Assembly: GCF_030445035.2 (NCBI RefSeq)
Contig: NC_080699.1
Location: 10,292,001-10,356,000 of the forward strand
From: Dasypus novemcinctus
Taxonomy: Eukaryota; Chordata; Mammalia; Cingulata; Dasypodidae
DNA: 64,000 nt
Direction of reading: 5' to 3'
Shown: piece after piece, positions 11,043-21,479 of the stretch
How positions within the stretch are numbered: position 1 is the first letter of the stretch
How the letters are laid out: the number at the start of each line of letters is the position of its first letter
Translations under genes and position numbers: made by a program
Notes under the pieces: model-generated
What the model was told of the DNA's origin: nothing
Seen by the model: the letters and a program-made list of their open reading frames with translations, nothing else
The model's database searches: none

Positions 11043-12027
11043 CTCACAGACTTCCAGGAAGATGGCATCAGAAGAGGCAGGCAGGTCTCAACTCTCTCAT
11101 GGAAATGATGGAGGAAGGACAAAAGCTGTCTGAGGGAGTTGCTTTGGGGATCTTCAGGGCAGAAGAGTGCTGAGCATTCTCCTGGAGAGTGAGGGACAGA
11201 GAGAGGAAGAAACCAAAATGAAAACTGTGAGTTACTAGCCTCTGTGGCAGGGAGTGGAACCCATCCTCCACCATCAAGGTGAACAACATGGATAAAATCC
11301 ATGGTTCACTGCAGCCAAGTGAGAAGGGAACAGATGTCTTCCTCCTTTGGAAAAAGGCAGAGAGTAGTTTTTTCTCAGTGAATCTGTCCAGTAGAGCCTG
11401 CTTTAAATCATAGTTCTGGCCTTCTCAGAATCAGAGGCAAATGGAGGTTGAAAGAGACACCTCCATGGAAAGATTCACTGATGAGCACCATCTGCAGACC
11501 AGCTGGTAAATTGCAAGGAGAAAAAATATTTTTAGGGTACGTCTCTTGTCCCCTTTGAGTAGATCGGCACCCCATTAGTGAATCCCTGGAACTGATTTTG
11601 ATAACTTAAGCTCGGCAATATTAAAACTTAGAATAAGTTGAACCATAAATCAGAGAAGAGCCATGAAATAAACACACTAGACAAAGAGAGAAATTGACTG
11701 TCAGAGTAAATTCACCATCATATTCAGATGCCTAGACATCAGCAAAAAATAACAAGTCATACTAAGAAACATGAAGAGATGGCCCAGCCAAAGGAACTAA
11801 CCAAAATCCCTATGAGCCATGGGATTAAAAAAAAAAAAAATCAATGATAATCACATGAATCTCCAAAATCAATTCAAGCAGTAGAAGTAAAATATAACTT
11901 AAGAGATAAAAGATATTAAGAAAATACTGGGTGGGCATTAAGAACAATTTGAAAGCCTGCAAAGAAAAGTAACAGAGGTTACGGGTATAAAGACACAAGA
12001 GATAAGATAAAAATTACATTAGAGGAG
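11043..12027 (+). mobile_element. LINE-1 5' UTR plus ORF1 start, upstream duplicate
   Basis: This segment runs parallel to 12028-13025: both open with cttccaggaaga, share 'tcaactctctca', 'gtaaattc', 'gacatcagcaaaaaa' and 'gcctgcaaagaaaagtaaca', and the first ends at ttagagg where the second copy continues into ORF1. By eye the two differ at roughly one position in seven over the section near 11700-11810. It is either an internal tandem duplication or a second truncated LINE-1 landing exactly upstream. Confidence 0.7.
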
Positions 12028-12739
12028 TTCCAGGAAGATAGAGTTAGAGTAGACAGAAAAGGCTCAACTCTCTCACAAAAACAACAGAGCAAGCACTAAA
12101 AGCTGTCTAAGGAACCTGCTTTGGGGGTCAGCAGACCAGGACAGTGCTGTGCAACTCCCAGGAGTGCTAGGAACAGAGAGACGAATAATCCAAAACAGGA
12201 AAGATGAGTTATCAAACTCCCACAGGGGCCAGAAAGGGCTCCCACACCTCACCCTCAAGACATTGAGTCTGGTAAAAAACCTTGACTCACTGAGCCGACT
12301 GAGAGGAGACCAGCAGTCTTCCTCCTGGTCAGCTGTTACAAAGGAAGAGAGAGAGTGAGTCAGAGGGATTCTCTTCAGTGAATTCAGCCAGCAGAGCCTG
12401 CTTTGAATCTTAGCTTTGGCCAGACCAGAAACACTGGAAATGGAGGTGAAGTTGAAGGAAATACCTGCATGGAAAGATTCTCCAACAAGTACCATCTGCT
12501 GGCTGTTCAGGAAACTGCACGGAGAAAAACTACTTTTAAGTTTCTCTTAAGCCCCCTGGAAGAAAATCTTTGCCCCAATAGTGAGTCCCTAGCCTGATTT
12601 TGATAAACTAAGATGGTCAATTTTTAAAGACTTAGCGTAAGTTGAACAAAAAATCAAGGATAAGCTGTGTAAAAAAATACTAAGCAAAAGAAAAACCAAC
12701 CATCAGAGTAAATTCCCCAACATATTCAGATGTGTAGAC

Positions 12740-13765
12740 ATCAGCAAAAAATTATAAGCAATACTAGGAAACAGGAAGAGATTGCCCAGACAAAGGAACA
12801 AACCAAATATCCTGACAAGATGCAGGATTTAAGACAACTAATCAATGATAATCACACAAATCTGCTAAATCAATTCAGAGAATTGAAGTAAAATATGACT
12901 AAAGAGTTAAAGAAAATGAAAAGGACACTGGGTGAACATAAAGAACAAATTGGAAGCCTGCAAAGAAAAGTAACAGAGCTTATGGAAATGTAAGACACAA
13001 TGAATGAGACTAAAATTAGATTAGAGGCATATAAGAATAGATTAGAATTGCTGAAAAGCAGAGTTAGTGATTTCAAAGACAGAACACCTGAATTGGAAAA
13101 GACAGGAGAATGCAAAGAGGAAAGAATGGAAAAAACTGAGCATGGTCTCAGGGAACTGAATGACAATGTGAAATGCATAAACACACACATTACCAGTGTC
13201 CCAGAAAGGGAAGAGAATGGAAAGGGCAGAAAGAATATTTGAGGAAATAATGACTGAAAAGTTCCCAACCATTATGAAAGACATAAATATAAACATAAAT
13301 ATCCATCCAAATAGACCTATCCTGAGACATCCACTATTCAGAATGACAAATATCAGAGATAAAGAATGGTTTCTGAAAGCAGTAAGAGAAAAGCAAAACA
13401 TCACATACAAGGGAACCTTAGTAAGATTAAGTTCCAACCACTTATCAGAAACCATGGAGACAACAAGAAAGTGGTATGACCTATGTAGGTTATTGAAAGA
13501 GAAAAACTGCCAGCCAAGAATTCTGTATCCAGCAAAACTGCCCTTCAGAAACAAGGGTGAATTTACATTCTTCACAGAAAAACAAAAACAAAAAAAGACT
13601 AAGGGAGCATGTTACCAAAAGACCAGATTTACAAGAAATACTAAAGGGAGTGCTTCAGCCCAGAAGGAACAAATAAGGGTGGGAGACTTGGAGAAAAGTG
13701 TAGAAATGAAGATTGTTAGGAAGAGTAAATTAAAAGGTAAAAAAATAGACAAAAGTAAGATATGA
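12740..13765 (+). pseudogene. LINE-1 ORF1 relic (RNA-binding chaperone)
   Basis: In active LINE-1 this protein is a trimeric coiled-coil RNA chaperone that coats the element RNA. Here the coiled-coil half is seen at about 12780-13242 (heptad-like, rich in K, E, L; peptide ELLKSRVSDFKDRTPELEK at its middle) and the RRM/C-terminal half at 13196-13765, in a different frame. The C-terminal landmark PRILYPAKLPFRNKGEF (near 13520-13560) is diagnostic for the family. Stops at about 12890 and 12990 and a frame change near 13200-13240 break it. The 189-codon frame is a fragment, not a gene. Confidence 0.85.
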
Positions 13766-14553
13766 CAACAGAAAGCTAAAGGACAAAATTGATGAAATAA
13801 GGAATGCCTTTACCATTATAACCATGAACATTAATCAGTTGAATTCCCCAATCAGAAGACACAGACTGAAAGAATGAATGAAAACTATGGGCCATCTATA
13901 GGCTGTGTACAAAGACTCACCTTAGACATTAGGATACAATAAGATTGAAAGTGAAAGGTTGGAAAAATATATACTGTGCAAACAGTAACCAAAAATAATC
14001 TGGAGTAGAGATATTAACATTGGACAAAATAGATTTTTAAAGGCAAAACTATTGTAAGGGATGAAGAAGGTCATTATATATTAATAAGAGGAGCAATTCG
14101 CCAAAGGAAAATACTTATATTAAATATTTATGCATCTAACCTGAGTGCCCAAGGTACATGAAGGGGACACTGGTAAAACTGAGAGGAGAAATAGACATCT
14201 CTACAATAATAGTTGGAGATTTCAATACATTGTCTCAGCATTGGACAGAATATCTTCACAGCAGATAAATAAGGAAACAGAGAGCTTGAATAATATGACA
14301 AGTGAACAAGACCTAAAAGACATTTATAAAGCATTACACTCCAAAACAGTAGGACATGCATTCCTTTCAAGTGCTCATGGATCCTGCTCCAGGATAGACC
14401 AGGTGTTGGGTCCAAGACAGGTCTCAATAAATTTAAAAAGATTGAAATTATATAAAGCACTTTTTCTGATCATAATGGAATGAAGCTGGAAACCAATAAC
14501 AGACACAAAAAGGGAAAATTCACAAATATAGAGAGATTAAATGACATACTCTT

Positions 14554-14962
14554 TTTAAAAAAAATATTTATTTCATTTATTTATCACCCCCCCCCCCACT
14601 TGCACTTACTATCTGTTCTCTATATCCATTCACTGAGCATGTTTCTGTGTCTGCTTGTCTTCTCTTCTCATCCTCTCTTTAGGAGGCACCAGGAATCAAT
14701 CCTGGGAATTTCCAATGTGGGAGAGAGTCACTCAATTGCTTGAGCCACCTCAGCTCCCTGGTTTGTTGTGTCACTCATTGTCTTTTTCTTCTGTGTTTGC
14801 TTTTGTTGCCTCATCTTGTTGCTCTCTATGTGGGCCACCTCTCCACATGAGCAAGCTTACTGTGTGGGACAGCTCACCTTCACCAGGAGGCCCCAGGAAT
14901 CGAACCTGGGACATCCCATATGGTAGATAGGAACCTAATTGCTTAAGCCACATCTACTTTTC
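14554..14962 (-). mobile_element. DAS SINE, dimeric, in LINE-1 ORF2
   Basis: Minus orientation: tRNA-like head near 14960 (reverse of gcttaagccacatctacttt), B box inside 14895-14910, second monomer near 14685-14760, A-tail seen as T's at 14552-14580 with a run of C's at 14587-14598. Target duplication catactctt at 14545-14553 and 14963-14971 is perfect. Confidence 0.92.
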
Positions 14963-15846
14963 CATACTCTTATATAATCAGTGGATCAAATAAGAAATTG
15001 CAGGAGAAATCAGTAAATATCTTGAGACAAATGAAAATGAGAACACAGCATATCAAAACTTATGGGACATGGGATATAGCAAAGGCAGTGCTGAGTGGGA
15101 AATTTATAACCCTCAATGCCTACATTTAAAAAGAAAAAACCAAAACCAAAGACATAACTGCACACAGGAAGGAAATTGCAAAAGAACATCAAACTATTTC
15201 CAAACTAAACCAAGGGAAAGAAATAATAAAGAACACAGCAGGAATAAATGAAATTGAGAATGAAAAACAATAGAGTCAACAAAATCAAAAGTTCACTCTT
15301 TGAGAAGATCAACAAAATTGACTGACAAAGAAAAAAAAAGAAGATGCAAATAAAATCAGATATGAGACGGGACATTATGAGTAACCCCACTGAAATAAGA
15401 GTAATCATAAAAGGATACTTTAAACAACTGTACACCAAGAAATTACACAATGTAAATGAAATGGACAAATTCCTACAAACACACAAATAAACTACACTGA
15501 TCCTAGAAGAAATAGAAGACCTCAACAAGCCAATCACAAGAGAAGAAATTGAAACATTCATCAAAAACCTACCAAAAATATAAATCCCACTACGAGGTGG
15601 CTTCTCACCAGTGAATTCTACCAATCATTCAAAGATGATCTAATACCAATCTTGCATAAGCTCTTTCAAGAAATTGAGCAGGAAAGAACACTATTCATTC
15701 CATGAAGCCAACACCACTCCAACACCAAAACTACATAAAGGTATTCTGAAAAGGAAAGTATAGGCCAATTTCTCTAATGAATATAGATGCAAAAGTCCTT
15801 AACAAAATACTTGCAAACTGAATCCAAAAGTACAGTAAAGGAATTA

Positions 15847-16189
15847 GGGAAGCAGATGTGGCTCCAACAGCTGGGCACCATATGGGAGGTCCCAGGTTCA
15901 GTTCCTGGTGCCTCCTAAAGAAGACAAGCAAGACAGCAAGGGAGTGGGCTGACATAGCAAGTTGATGCAAGAAGATGATGTAGTGAGACAATGCAATGAA
16001 GAGGCACAACAAGCAGGTGTGGATGTGGCTCAAGTGATTGGGTGCCTCCTTCCCACATGGGAGGTCCCAGGTTCAGTTCCCAGTGCCTCGTAAAAAGAAG
16101 ATGAACAGAGAGCAGACAGTGTGCACAAACAACAAGGATAAGGGGGGAGAAATAAATAAATAATATCTATATTTTAAGACTGAAAAAAA
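15847..16189 (+). mobile_element. DAS SINE, two monomers, in LINE-1 ORF2
   Basis: Monomers begin gggaagcagatgtggctc (15847) and gtggatgtggctcaagtg (about 16020), each with a ggttcagttcc B box (15895, 16070). The A-rich tail (ataaataaataa) ends near 16189, after which LINE-1 ORF2 resumes. The flanking duplication is short and imperfect (aggaatta versus aataattc). Confidence 0.88.
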
Positions 16190-18359
16190 TAATTCTACAC
16201 CATGATCACTTGGGTTTTATCCCAGGTGTGAAAGGGTGGTTCAACCCCCAAAAATCAAATAGTGTAATAAACCACATTAATAAATTGAAGGCAAAAAAAT
16301 CACATGACATTTTCAATTGACACAGAAAAGGTATTTGAAAAAATACAGCACCCTTTCTTGATAAAAGCACTCCAAATGATAGGAAAAGAAGAAATCTTTC
16401 TCAACATGGTGAAGTACATATATGAAAAACTCACAGCTAGCATTGTACTCAACAGTGAAAGACTGAAAGCTTTCTTGCTGAGATTGGGAACAAGATATAG
16501 ATGCCCACTGTCACCACTGTTATTGAATATTGTGCTAGAGGTTCTAGATAGAGCAATTAGGCAATAAAAAGTAATAAAAGGCACCCATATAGGAAAGGAA
16601 GAAGTAAAACTTCTCATTGCTGACCATATGATCCTATATCTAGAAAATCCAAAAAAACAAAACAAAACAAAACAAAATACAATAAATATACTAGAACTAA
16701 TAAATGAGTTCAGTAAAGTCATAGGACATAAATTAGGCAAAAATAAGCTGCATTTCTATATGCTACTGATGAGTAATCTGTGGAAGAAGTCAGAAAAAAA
16801 TCCATTTATAATAGCAACTAAAGAAATCCAATAAGGTCCATAAAGGACCTGTATTCAGAAAACTACAATTGCTAAAAGAAACAAAGAAGACCTAAATCAA
16901 TGGAAGGATATTTCATGTTCATGGATTGGAAAAACTAAAAATTGTTAAGATGTCAAAGATGTCAGTTCTATCCAAACTGAATTACAGATTCAATGCTATT
17001 CCAATAAAAATTCCAACAGCCTTTTTTTTCCCCAGATATGGAAAAAACAGTTATCAAATATATTTGTAAGGGTAAGTGGCCCTGAATAGACAAAAATGTC
17101 TTTAAAAAGAAGAACAAAGTTGAAGGACTCTCATTCCTGACTTTAAAGTATATTACTTAGCTACAGTAGTAAAAATCAGCATGGTAATGGCTTAAAGATG
17201 GACATACTGACCAATGGACTTAGGTCAAGAACTCAGAAATAGATACTCATGTCTACAGTCTAGTGATTTTTGTAAAGGCACTCAGGCCCACCAAGCTGGG
17301 GCAGAAAAGTCTTTTCAACAAATGGTGCTGGGAGAACTGGATATCCATAAACCAAAAGAAAGAAATAGAACCCTATCTAACATCTTCTACAAAAATTAAC
17401 TCAAAATGGATCAAGATGCTAAATATAAAAGTGACAACCATAAAACTACTAGAATAAAATGTAGGGAAACATCTTCAAGATCTTATGGTAGCTGGTAGTT
17501 TCTTAAACCTTACACCCATGCAGGAACAACAAAGGAAAAATAGATAAATGGGACCTCCTCAAACTTAAACACTTTTGTTCCTCAAAATGCTTTGTCAAGA
17601 AAGTAAAAAGGCAGCATACTCAATGGAAGAAAATATTTGGAAACCACATACCCGCTAAGGGTTTGATATCCATGTTATATAAAGAGAGCATACAACTCAA
17701 CTATGAAAAGAAAAGCAACCCAATTAAAACATGGTCAAAAGACTTGAATAGACATTTTTCCAATGAGGAAATACAAATGGCTAAAAAGCATGTGAAAAAA
17801 AATGTTCAACAGCACTAGCTGTTAGGGAAATGAAGATCAAAACCAAAAAGGGATATCATATTTTTTACCTTATAGAATGGCTATTATTTTAAAAACATAA
17901 CAATACAAAATAGAAAATTACAAGTGCTGGAAAGGATATGGAGGAATAGGAACACTCCTTCACTATTGGTGGGAATGTAGAATGGTGCAGCCTTTGTGGA
18001 AGACAGTTTGATGTACCTCAAGAAGCTGCATATAGAACTGCTGCATGATCCAGCAATCCTGTTATTAGGAATATATGTTTCAAAAAACTGAAAGCAAAGA
18101 CATGGACTGACATTTTCAAACCTATGTACAAAGCAGCATTATTCACAATTGCTAAAATATGGAACCAGCCCAAGTGTCCATCAATTGGTGAATGGCTAAA
18201 CAAAATGTGGTATAAACATAAAATGGCATATACTCTTCAGCTGTAAGAAGAAATGAAATCAGGATGCATAATACAACATGGATGAACCTTGAGGCCATTA
18301 TGTTGAGTGAAATAAGCCAAATGCAAAAGGGCAAATATTGTATGGTCTCACTAATATGA

Positions 18360-19740
18360 ACTGAATACAATGAGTAAACTCATGGAGATAAACTCTAGAG
18401 TGTCTGTTGCGATGAGGTATTAATATAATGTTGGTTGAGAATGGGAGCTGATGCTTAATGTATATAGTATTTTTAAATAAGGTTTATGGTAAAAGTATGA
18501 AAATGAGTAGAGTTAATGGTAACACACAATAGAGAGTATAAGTAATAGTGTTGATTTAGAAATGTGATTTTGACTGGATGGGGTAGTCTAGGGATATATA
18601 AATGTCAATTGAAAGGAAGCTAGAGGATAATCTAGGTACTGTATAATATAGTGACTTCAGTGGTGGATTAAGGTTGTGGCTAATAGTATAAATATAAGAA
18701 TGTTCTTCTTTAACTAAGTGTTAAGGGTATGATAATACATAGGAAAATTACAACTAATATAACTTATGGATGATAGTTAACAGTAATAATGTAATATTTT
18801 TGCAGGAATGGCTAGATATATCAATTCTAAGAGAAAACAATAGGGAGGTAAAGGGGGTGTGGGATTTTTCCTTTTGGAGTAATGAAAACATTTTAAAATT
18901 GATTTAGGTGATGACAGCACTACTCTGTGATGAAAATGAGAGCCACTGAGTGTACACTTTCAATGGATTGTCCAAAGCTTGGGACTGTACAACACAGGGA
19001 ATCCAGTGGTGGAAGATGGTCTGGGGTTAACAGGACAAGTACGAAAATGTCCTTTCAAAAACTATAGCACTGGAAGCTATAGCTGGCCCAATGGATAGGG
19101 CATCCACCTACCACATGGGAGGTCCACGGTTCAAACCCCAGGCCTCCTAGACCTGTGTGGAGCTGGCCCATGCGCAGTGCTGATGTGTGCAAGGAGTGCC
19201 CTGCCATGCAGGGGTGTCCCCCGCATAGGGGAGCCCCATGCGCAAGGAGTGTACCCCATAAGGAGAGCCACCCAGCACGAAAGAAAGTGCAGCCTGCCCA
19301 AGAATGGCGCCGCACACAAGGAGAGCTGACACAACAAGATGACGCAGCAAAAAGAAACACAGATTCCAGGTGCCGCTGATAAGGATAGAAGCAGTCAGAG
19401 AAGAACACAGTGAATGGACACAGAGAGCAGACAACTGGGGTGGGGCAAGGGATGGGAGAGAAATAAATAAAAAATAAAAAATCTTAAAAAAAAAAACCAT
19501 AGTAAGTGTGTAATACTAATACAGGATGTTAGTAACTGAGTAGGTTGGGGGAGAATACACCAAATGTAAGGTATTGGCTTTCATTAGTAGTTGATATTTT
19601 GAGAATGCTCTTTCAGAGTTTATAACAAAGGTTTACAACAATGTGATGTGCTTGTGGTAGATTGATGTGTGGGGGCCTTGTATAATGATGTGCATGTTTG
19701 TTTTGTAAGTTTACAAATTTTTTACATACATGTTTTACTA
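18360..19740 (+). mobile_element. 3' UTR of the LINE-1
   Basis: Non-coding tail of the element, from just after the ORF2 end to the A-rich terminus. It is interrupted by a SINE at 19068-19491. Landmarks include 'gatgacagcactactctgtg' at 18911 and 'gggagaatacaccaaatg' at 19549. Confidence 0.7.
19068..19491 (+). mobile_element. DAS SINE (DAS-III-like), GC-rich body, in LINE-1 3' UTR
   Basis: Head tagctggcccaatggatagg with B box ggttcaaacccc at 19128-19140, a GC-rich body with repeats of gtgcaaggagtg and gcgcaaggagtg, then a tail aaataaataaaaaa. Flanked by aaaaactatag (19057-19067) and aaaaaccatag (19492-19502), 10 of 11 identical. The same subfamily occurs at 33473-33862. Confidence 0.93.
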
Positions 19741-20161
19741 TATAAAAAAGAAAACATGACTCAAGCCTAGTCATGAGAATACACCAGACACAGCCAGGCT
19801 GAGGGAACTCCTCTCAGGACATGAAAGACATGGACAGACTAATGACCTTTTCCAGATTGGAGGAGACTGAAGAGGCATGAAAAGAATGCAGCAGCTTATT
19901 CCTGGATACAATCTTGGAACAGAAAGAAAGATGAGATATTACTAAGACAGCTGGCAAAATGTGAATGGGGCTATGCATTGGACATAGTGTCATATCAAAG
20001 TTCACTCCCTTCTTGGGGCATTGTATGGTGGTCACATAGAAGAATATTCTTTTTTGGGGGAAATACACGCAGGAGTATTTAGACATAGTAAGGCATCATA
20101 TCTGAGATTTTCTCTCAAATGTTTCAGAGAAAAGTGATGAATGTATATATATATATATATG

Positions 20162-20167
20162 TATGTG
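20162..20167. repeat. Target-site duplication of the solo LTR, left
   Basis: tatgtg directly before the LTR terminus; identical hexamer at 20710-20715 directly after it. A 6-bp duplication is usual for class II (betaretrovirus-like) and some other ERVs. Confidence 0.8.
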
Positions 20168-20339
20168 TGTTGGCCTCCGCTGCGGCACTGCAGGCGGGTC
20201 ACTGCAGGTGAGTCGCTGCTGGGGATCGGGCCTACGCCACGGCCTGACCGGGGCGGCAGCGGGCGGCTCAAGGCTTGGTGGGGACGCGCGGTTCGATGGA
20301 GGAAAAACCACGGAGACGAGGTCTATGCGCAGGTCTGAT

Positions 20340-20345
20340 TTTATT
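20340..20345 (-). terminator. Polyadenylation signal AATAAA of the solo LTR
   Basis: AATAAA on the minus strand, close downstream of the TATA box, so it probably lies at or near the start of R. Confidence 0.6.
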
Positions 20346-20360
20346 CGGGAAGTACATGGG

Positions 20361-20370
20361 GTTTTATAGT
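20361..20370 (-). promoter_or_regulatory. TATA box of the solo LTR
   Basis: Reverse complement reads ctataaaac, well placed inside the LTR between a GC/pyrimidine-rich U3 and the polyadenylation signal. Whether it still drives transcription cannot be seen. Confidence 0.6.
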
Positions 20371-20709
20371 GTCATGGAGGCGGGGAGGTTGTGGGAGGGG
20401 CATGTCCGCGGGGCAGCTGAGGATTGGCTGCAGAGGCAAGGGCGGACCTGCGGTTTATGACGTAAGCCATTGATGGCAGAGGGGGTTGTTTCCGAGGTTG
20501 TGCCGGGGCGGATACGGGATGAGGGCGGTTGAAATGAGGCGGGGAGAACAGCGATCGGCTGGGAGGGGGAAGATAACAGTGGCTGGGAGGAGGGGCAGAA
20601 GGAGGCAGCAGCACAAACTGCTGCTGAGAAGGGCCATAATACAGGGAGGTTACGAGGAACAGGCGGGCAAAGTATAAGGAAGCGAAAGGCAGGGTGGGAG
20701 CAGGGGACA

Positions 20710-20715
20710 TATGTG
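20710..20715. repeat. Target-site duplication of the solo LTR, right
   Basis: tatgtg, identical to 20162-20167. Confidence 0.8.
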
Positions 20716-21049
20716 CGTGTATATACACACACATGTACTTACCCACACATATATACATACATGTACATATATGTATATACACATGCATTTATATCTATAG
20801 TATTTATCTAGAGAGAAAGCGGTGAAATGTTAAAAGGAAGTTTGGATGCGGGATGTGGAAATTCATTGAAATGCTCTTGGAACTTTCCTGAACATTTGAA
20901 ATTATTAAAAACAAAAACAAAAACATATATGTACACATAAACCTGCACAGCTCTGTCTTTCACAGCTGGCCAGGGCACTCAGCTTCCCACCCACACACAG
21001 GCTGAGCCTTCCTGGCTACCTGGTGTTCTTTTCCTAATCTGCAGCAAAT

Positions 21050-21260
21050 CCTGCCTCTTCTGATAATTAATGTTTCCACCATCACTTGGCCAGCTTTTAT
21101 TGAGGCCACTTTCTACGCCAGGCACCACACAGGGTGTTGGGGTATCAGGATAGCTAAATGACGGCCCTGCCTTCAAGGGGGTCACCGTCTAGCAGAGGCC
21201 ATCATAAGAACCATCACGATCTCTGCAACCAGCTGAAAAGGCAGAGGAAGGAAGTCTGAA
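21050..21260 (+). mobile_element. L2-type relic
   Basis: 'tttattgaggccactttcta' then 'gccaggcaccacacaggg', 'ggccctgccttcaagggg' and 'gtcaccgtctagcagag' follow the conserved L2/L3 3' segment order. Confidence 0.6.
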
Positions 21261-21479
21261 TCCTAAATGGAGAGCCAGGAAGGCTTCGTTCACAGGGCGG
21301 TGCCATTTGGCTGTACTTAGGATGAATAGGGTTTCAACAAGAAAGGAATGACTTTCCCTGCATATTAAAGAGAATTAGAAGATATTAGTTCTAGTTATGC
21401 AATGAGTAATGAACACTTGGCCAAAGGCAATTCTGAGGTCCCAGAGTCCAGTTTCCTCCAGAACCAGATGTTCTTTGTG

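Larger units (their letters stand above)
13800..18355 (+). pseudogene. LINE-1 ORF2 relic (endonuclease/reverse transcriptase)
   Basis: Active ORF2 nicks DNA and reverse-transcribes the element RNA. The relic starts with an endonuclease part (near 13835: NSPIRRHRL-like peptide; 'VGDFNT' near 14210), continues after the first SINE (14972-15846), and resumes after the second SINE with the reverse-transcriptase finger/palm (16300-16567, peptide DTEKVFEKIQHPFLIKAL). The catalytic F-A-D-D box near 16616-16630 reads I-A-D-H, so one essential aspartate is lost. An aaaac microsatellite has expanded at 16650-16675. The C-terminal region (17210-18355) is recognisable by family landmarks such as 'tggtataaacataaaatggc'. 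Stops and shifts are frequent throughout. Confidence 0.85.
12028..19752 (+). mobile_element. Near full-length dead LINE-1
   Basis: Parts in order: GC-richer 5' UTR (12028 to about 12700), ORF1 relic (about 12740-13765), ORF2 relic (about 13800-18355), a long 3' UTR (18360-19740) and an A-rich end near 19743-19752. Three DAS SINEs interrupt it at 14554-14962, 15847-16189 and 19068-19491. Both reading frames carry many stops and shifts, so it cannot be active. I could not identify a target-site duplication for the whole element. The 3' UTR differs from that of the four-copy LINE family elsewhere in the window. Confidence 0.88.
20168..20709 (-). mobile_element. Solo LTR of an endogenous retrovirus, 542 bp
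   Basis: On the minus strand it begins TGTCCCC and ends AACA, giving TG...CA termini, with identical 6-bp flanks. It is strikingly GC- and CpG-rich for this window. A TATA box (actataaaacc, plus-strand 20361-20370) is followed after about 15-20 bp by AATAAA (complement of 20340-20345), then a GC-rich R/U5-like portion. Only one LTR is present with no gag, pol or env, as expected from recombination between two LTRs. Retained CpGs and intact flanks suggest a fairly recent insertion, younger than the LINE-1 it interrupts. Class II is inferred from the 6-bp duplication only. Frames of 60-138 codons across it are incidental. Confidence 0.8.
19755..20930 (+). mobile_element. Older LINE-1M 3' UTR, split by a solo LTR
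   Basis: Typical LINE-1M 3' UTR order: 'gaccttttccagattggagg', 'gctggcaaaatgtgaatgg', 'gggaaatacacgcaggagta', 'tctctcaaatgtttcagaga', a TA repeat, 'gagagaaagcggtgaaatg' and a 3' end 'ggaactttcctgaacatttg' before an A-rich tail (20900-20925). The LTR at 20168-20709 sits inside its TA/TG repeat. Confidence 0.75.

Noticed and set aside
12073-12495. 140-codon minus frame
   Set aside because: Antisense to the LINE-1 5' UTR; the parallel copy at 11033-11302 gives a related shadow frame.
13196-13765. 189-codon plus frame, the longest in the window
   Set aside because: It is the C-terminal half of LINE-1 ORF1 with its N-terminal half in another frame, not a host gene.
20364-20788. Two overlapping minus frames of 122 and 138 codons
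   Set aside because: They lie inside the GC-rich solo LTR and the TA/CA repeat beside it. GC-rich sequence has few stops by chance. Proline/serine-rich, no domain.
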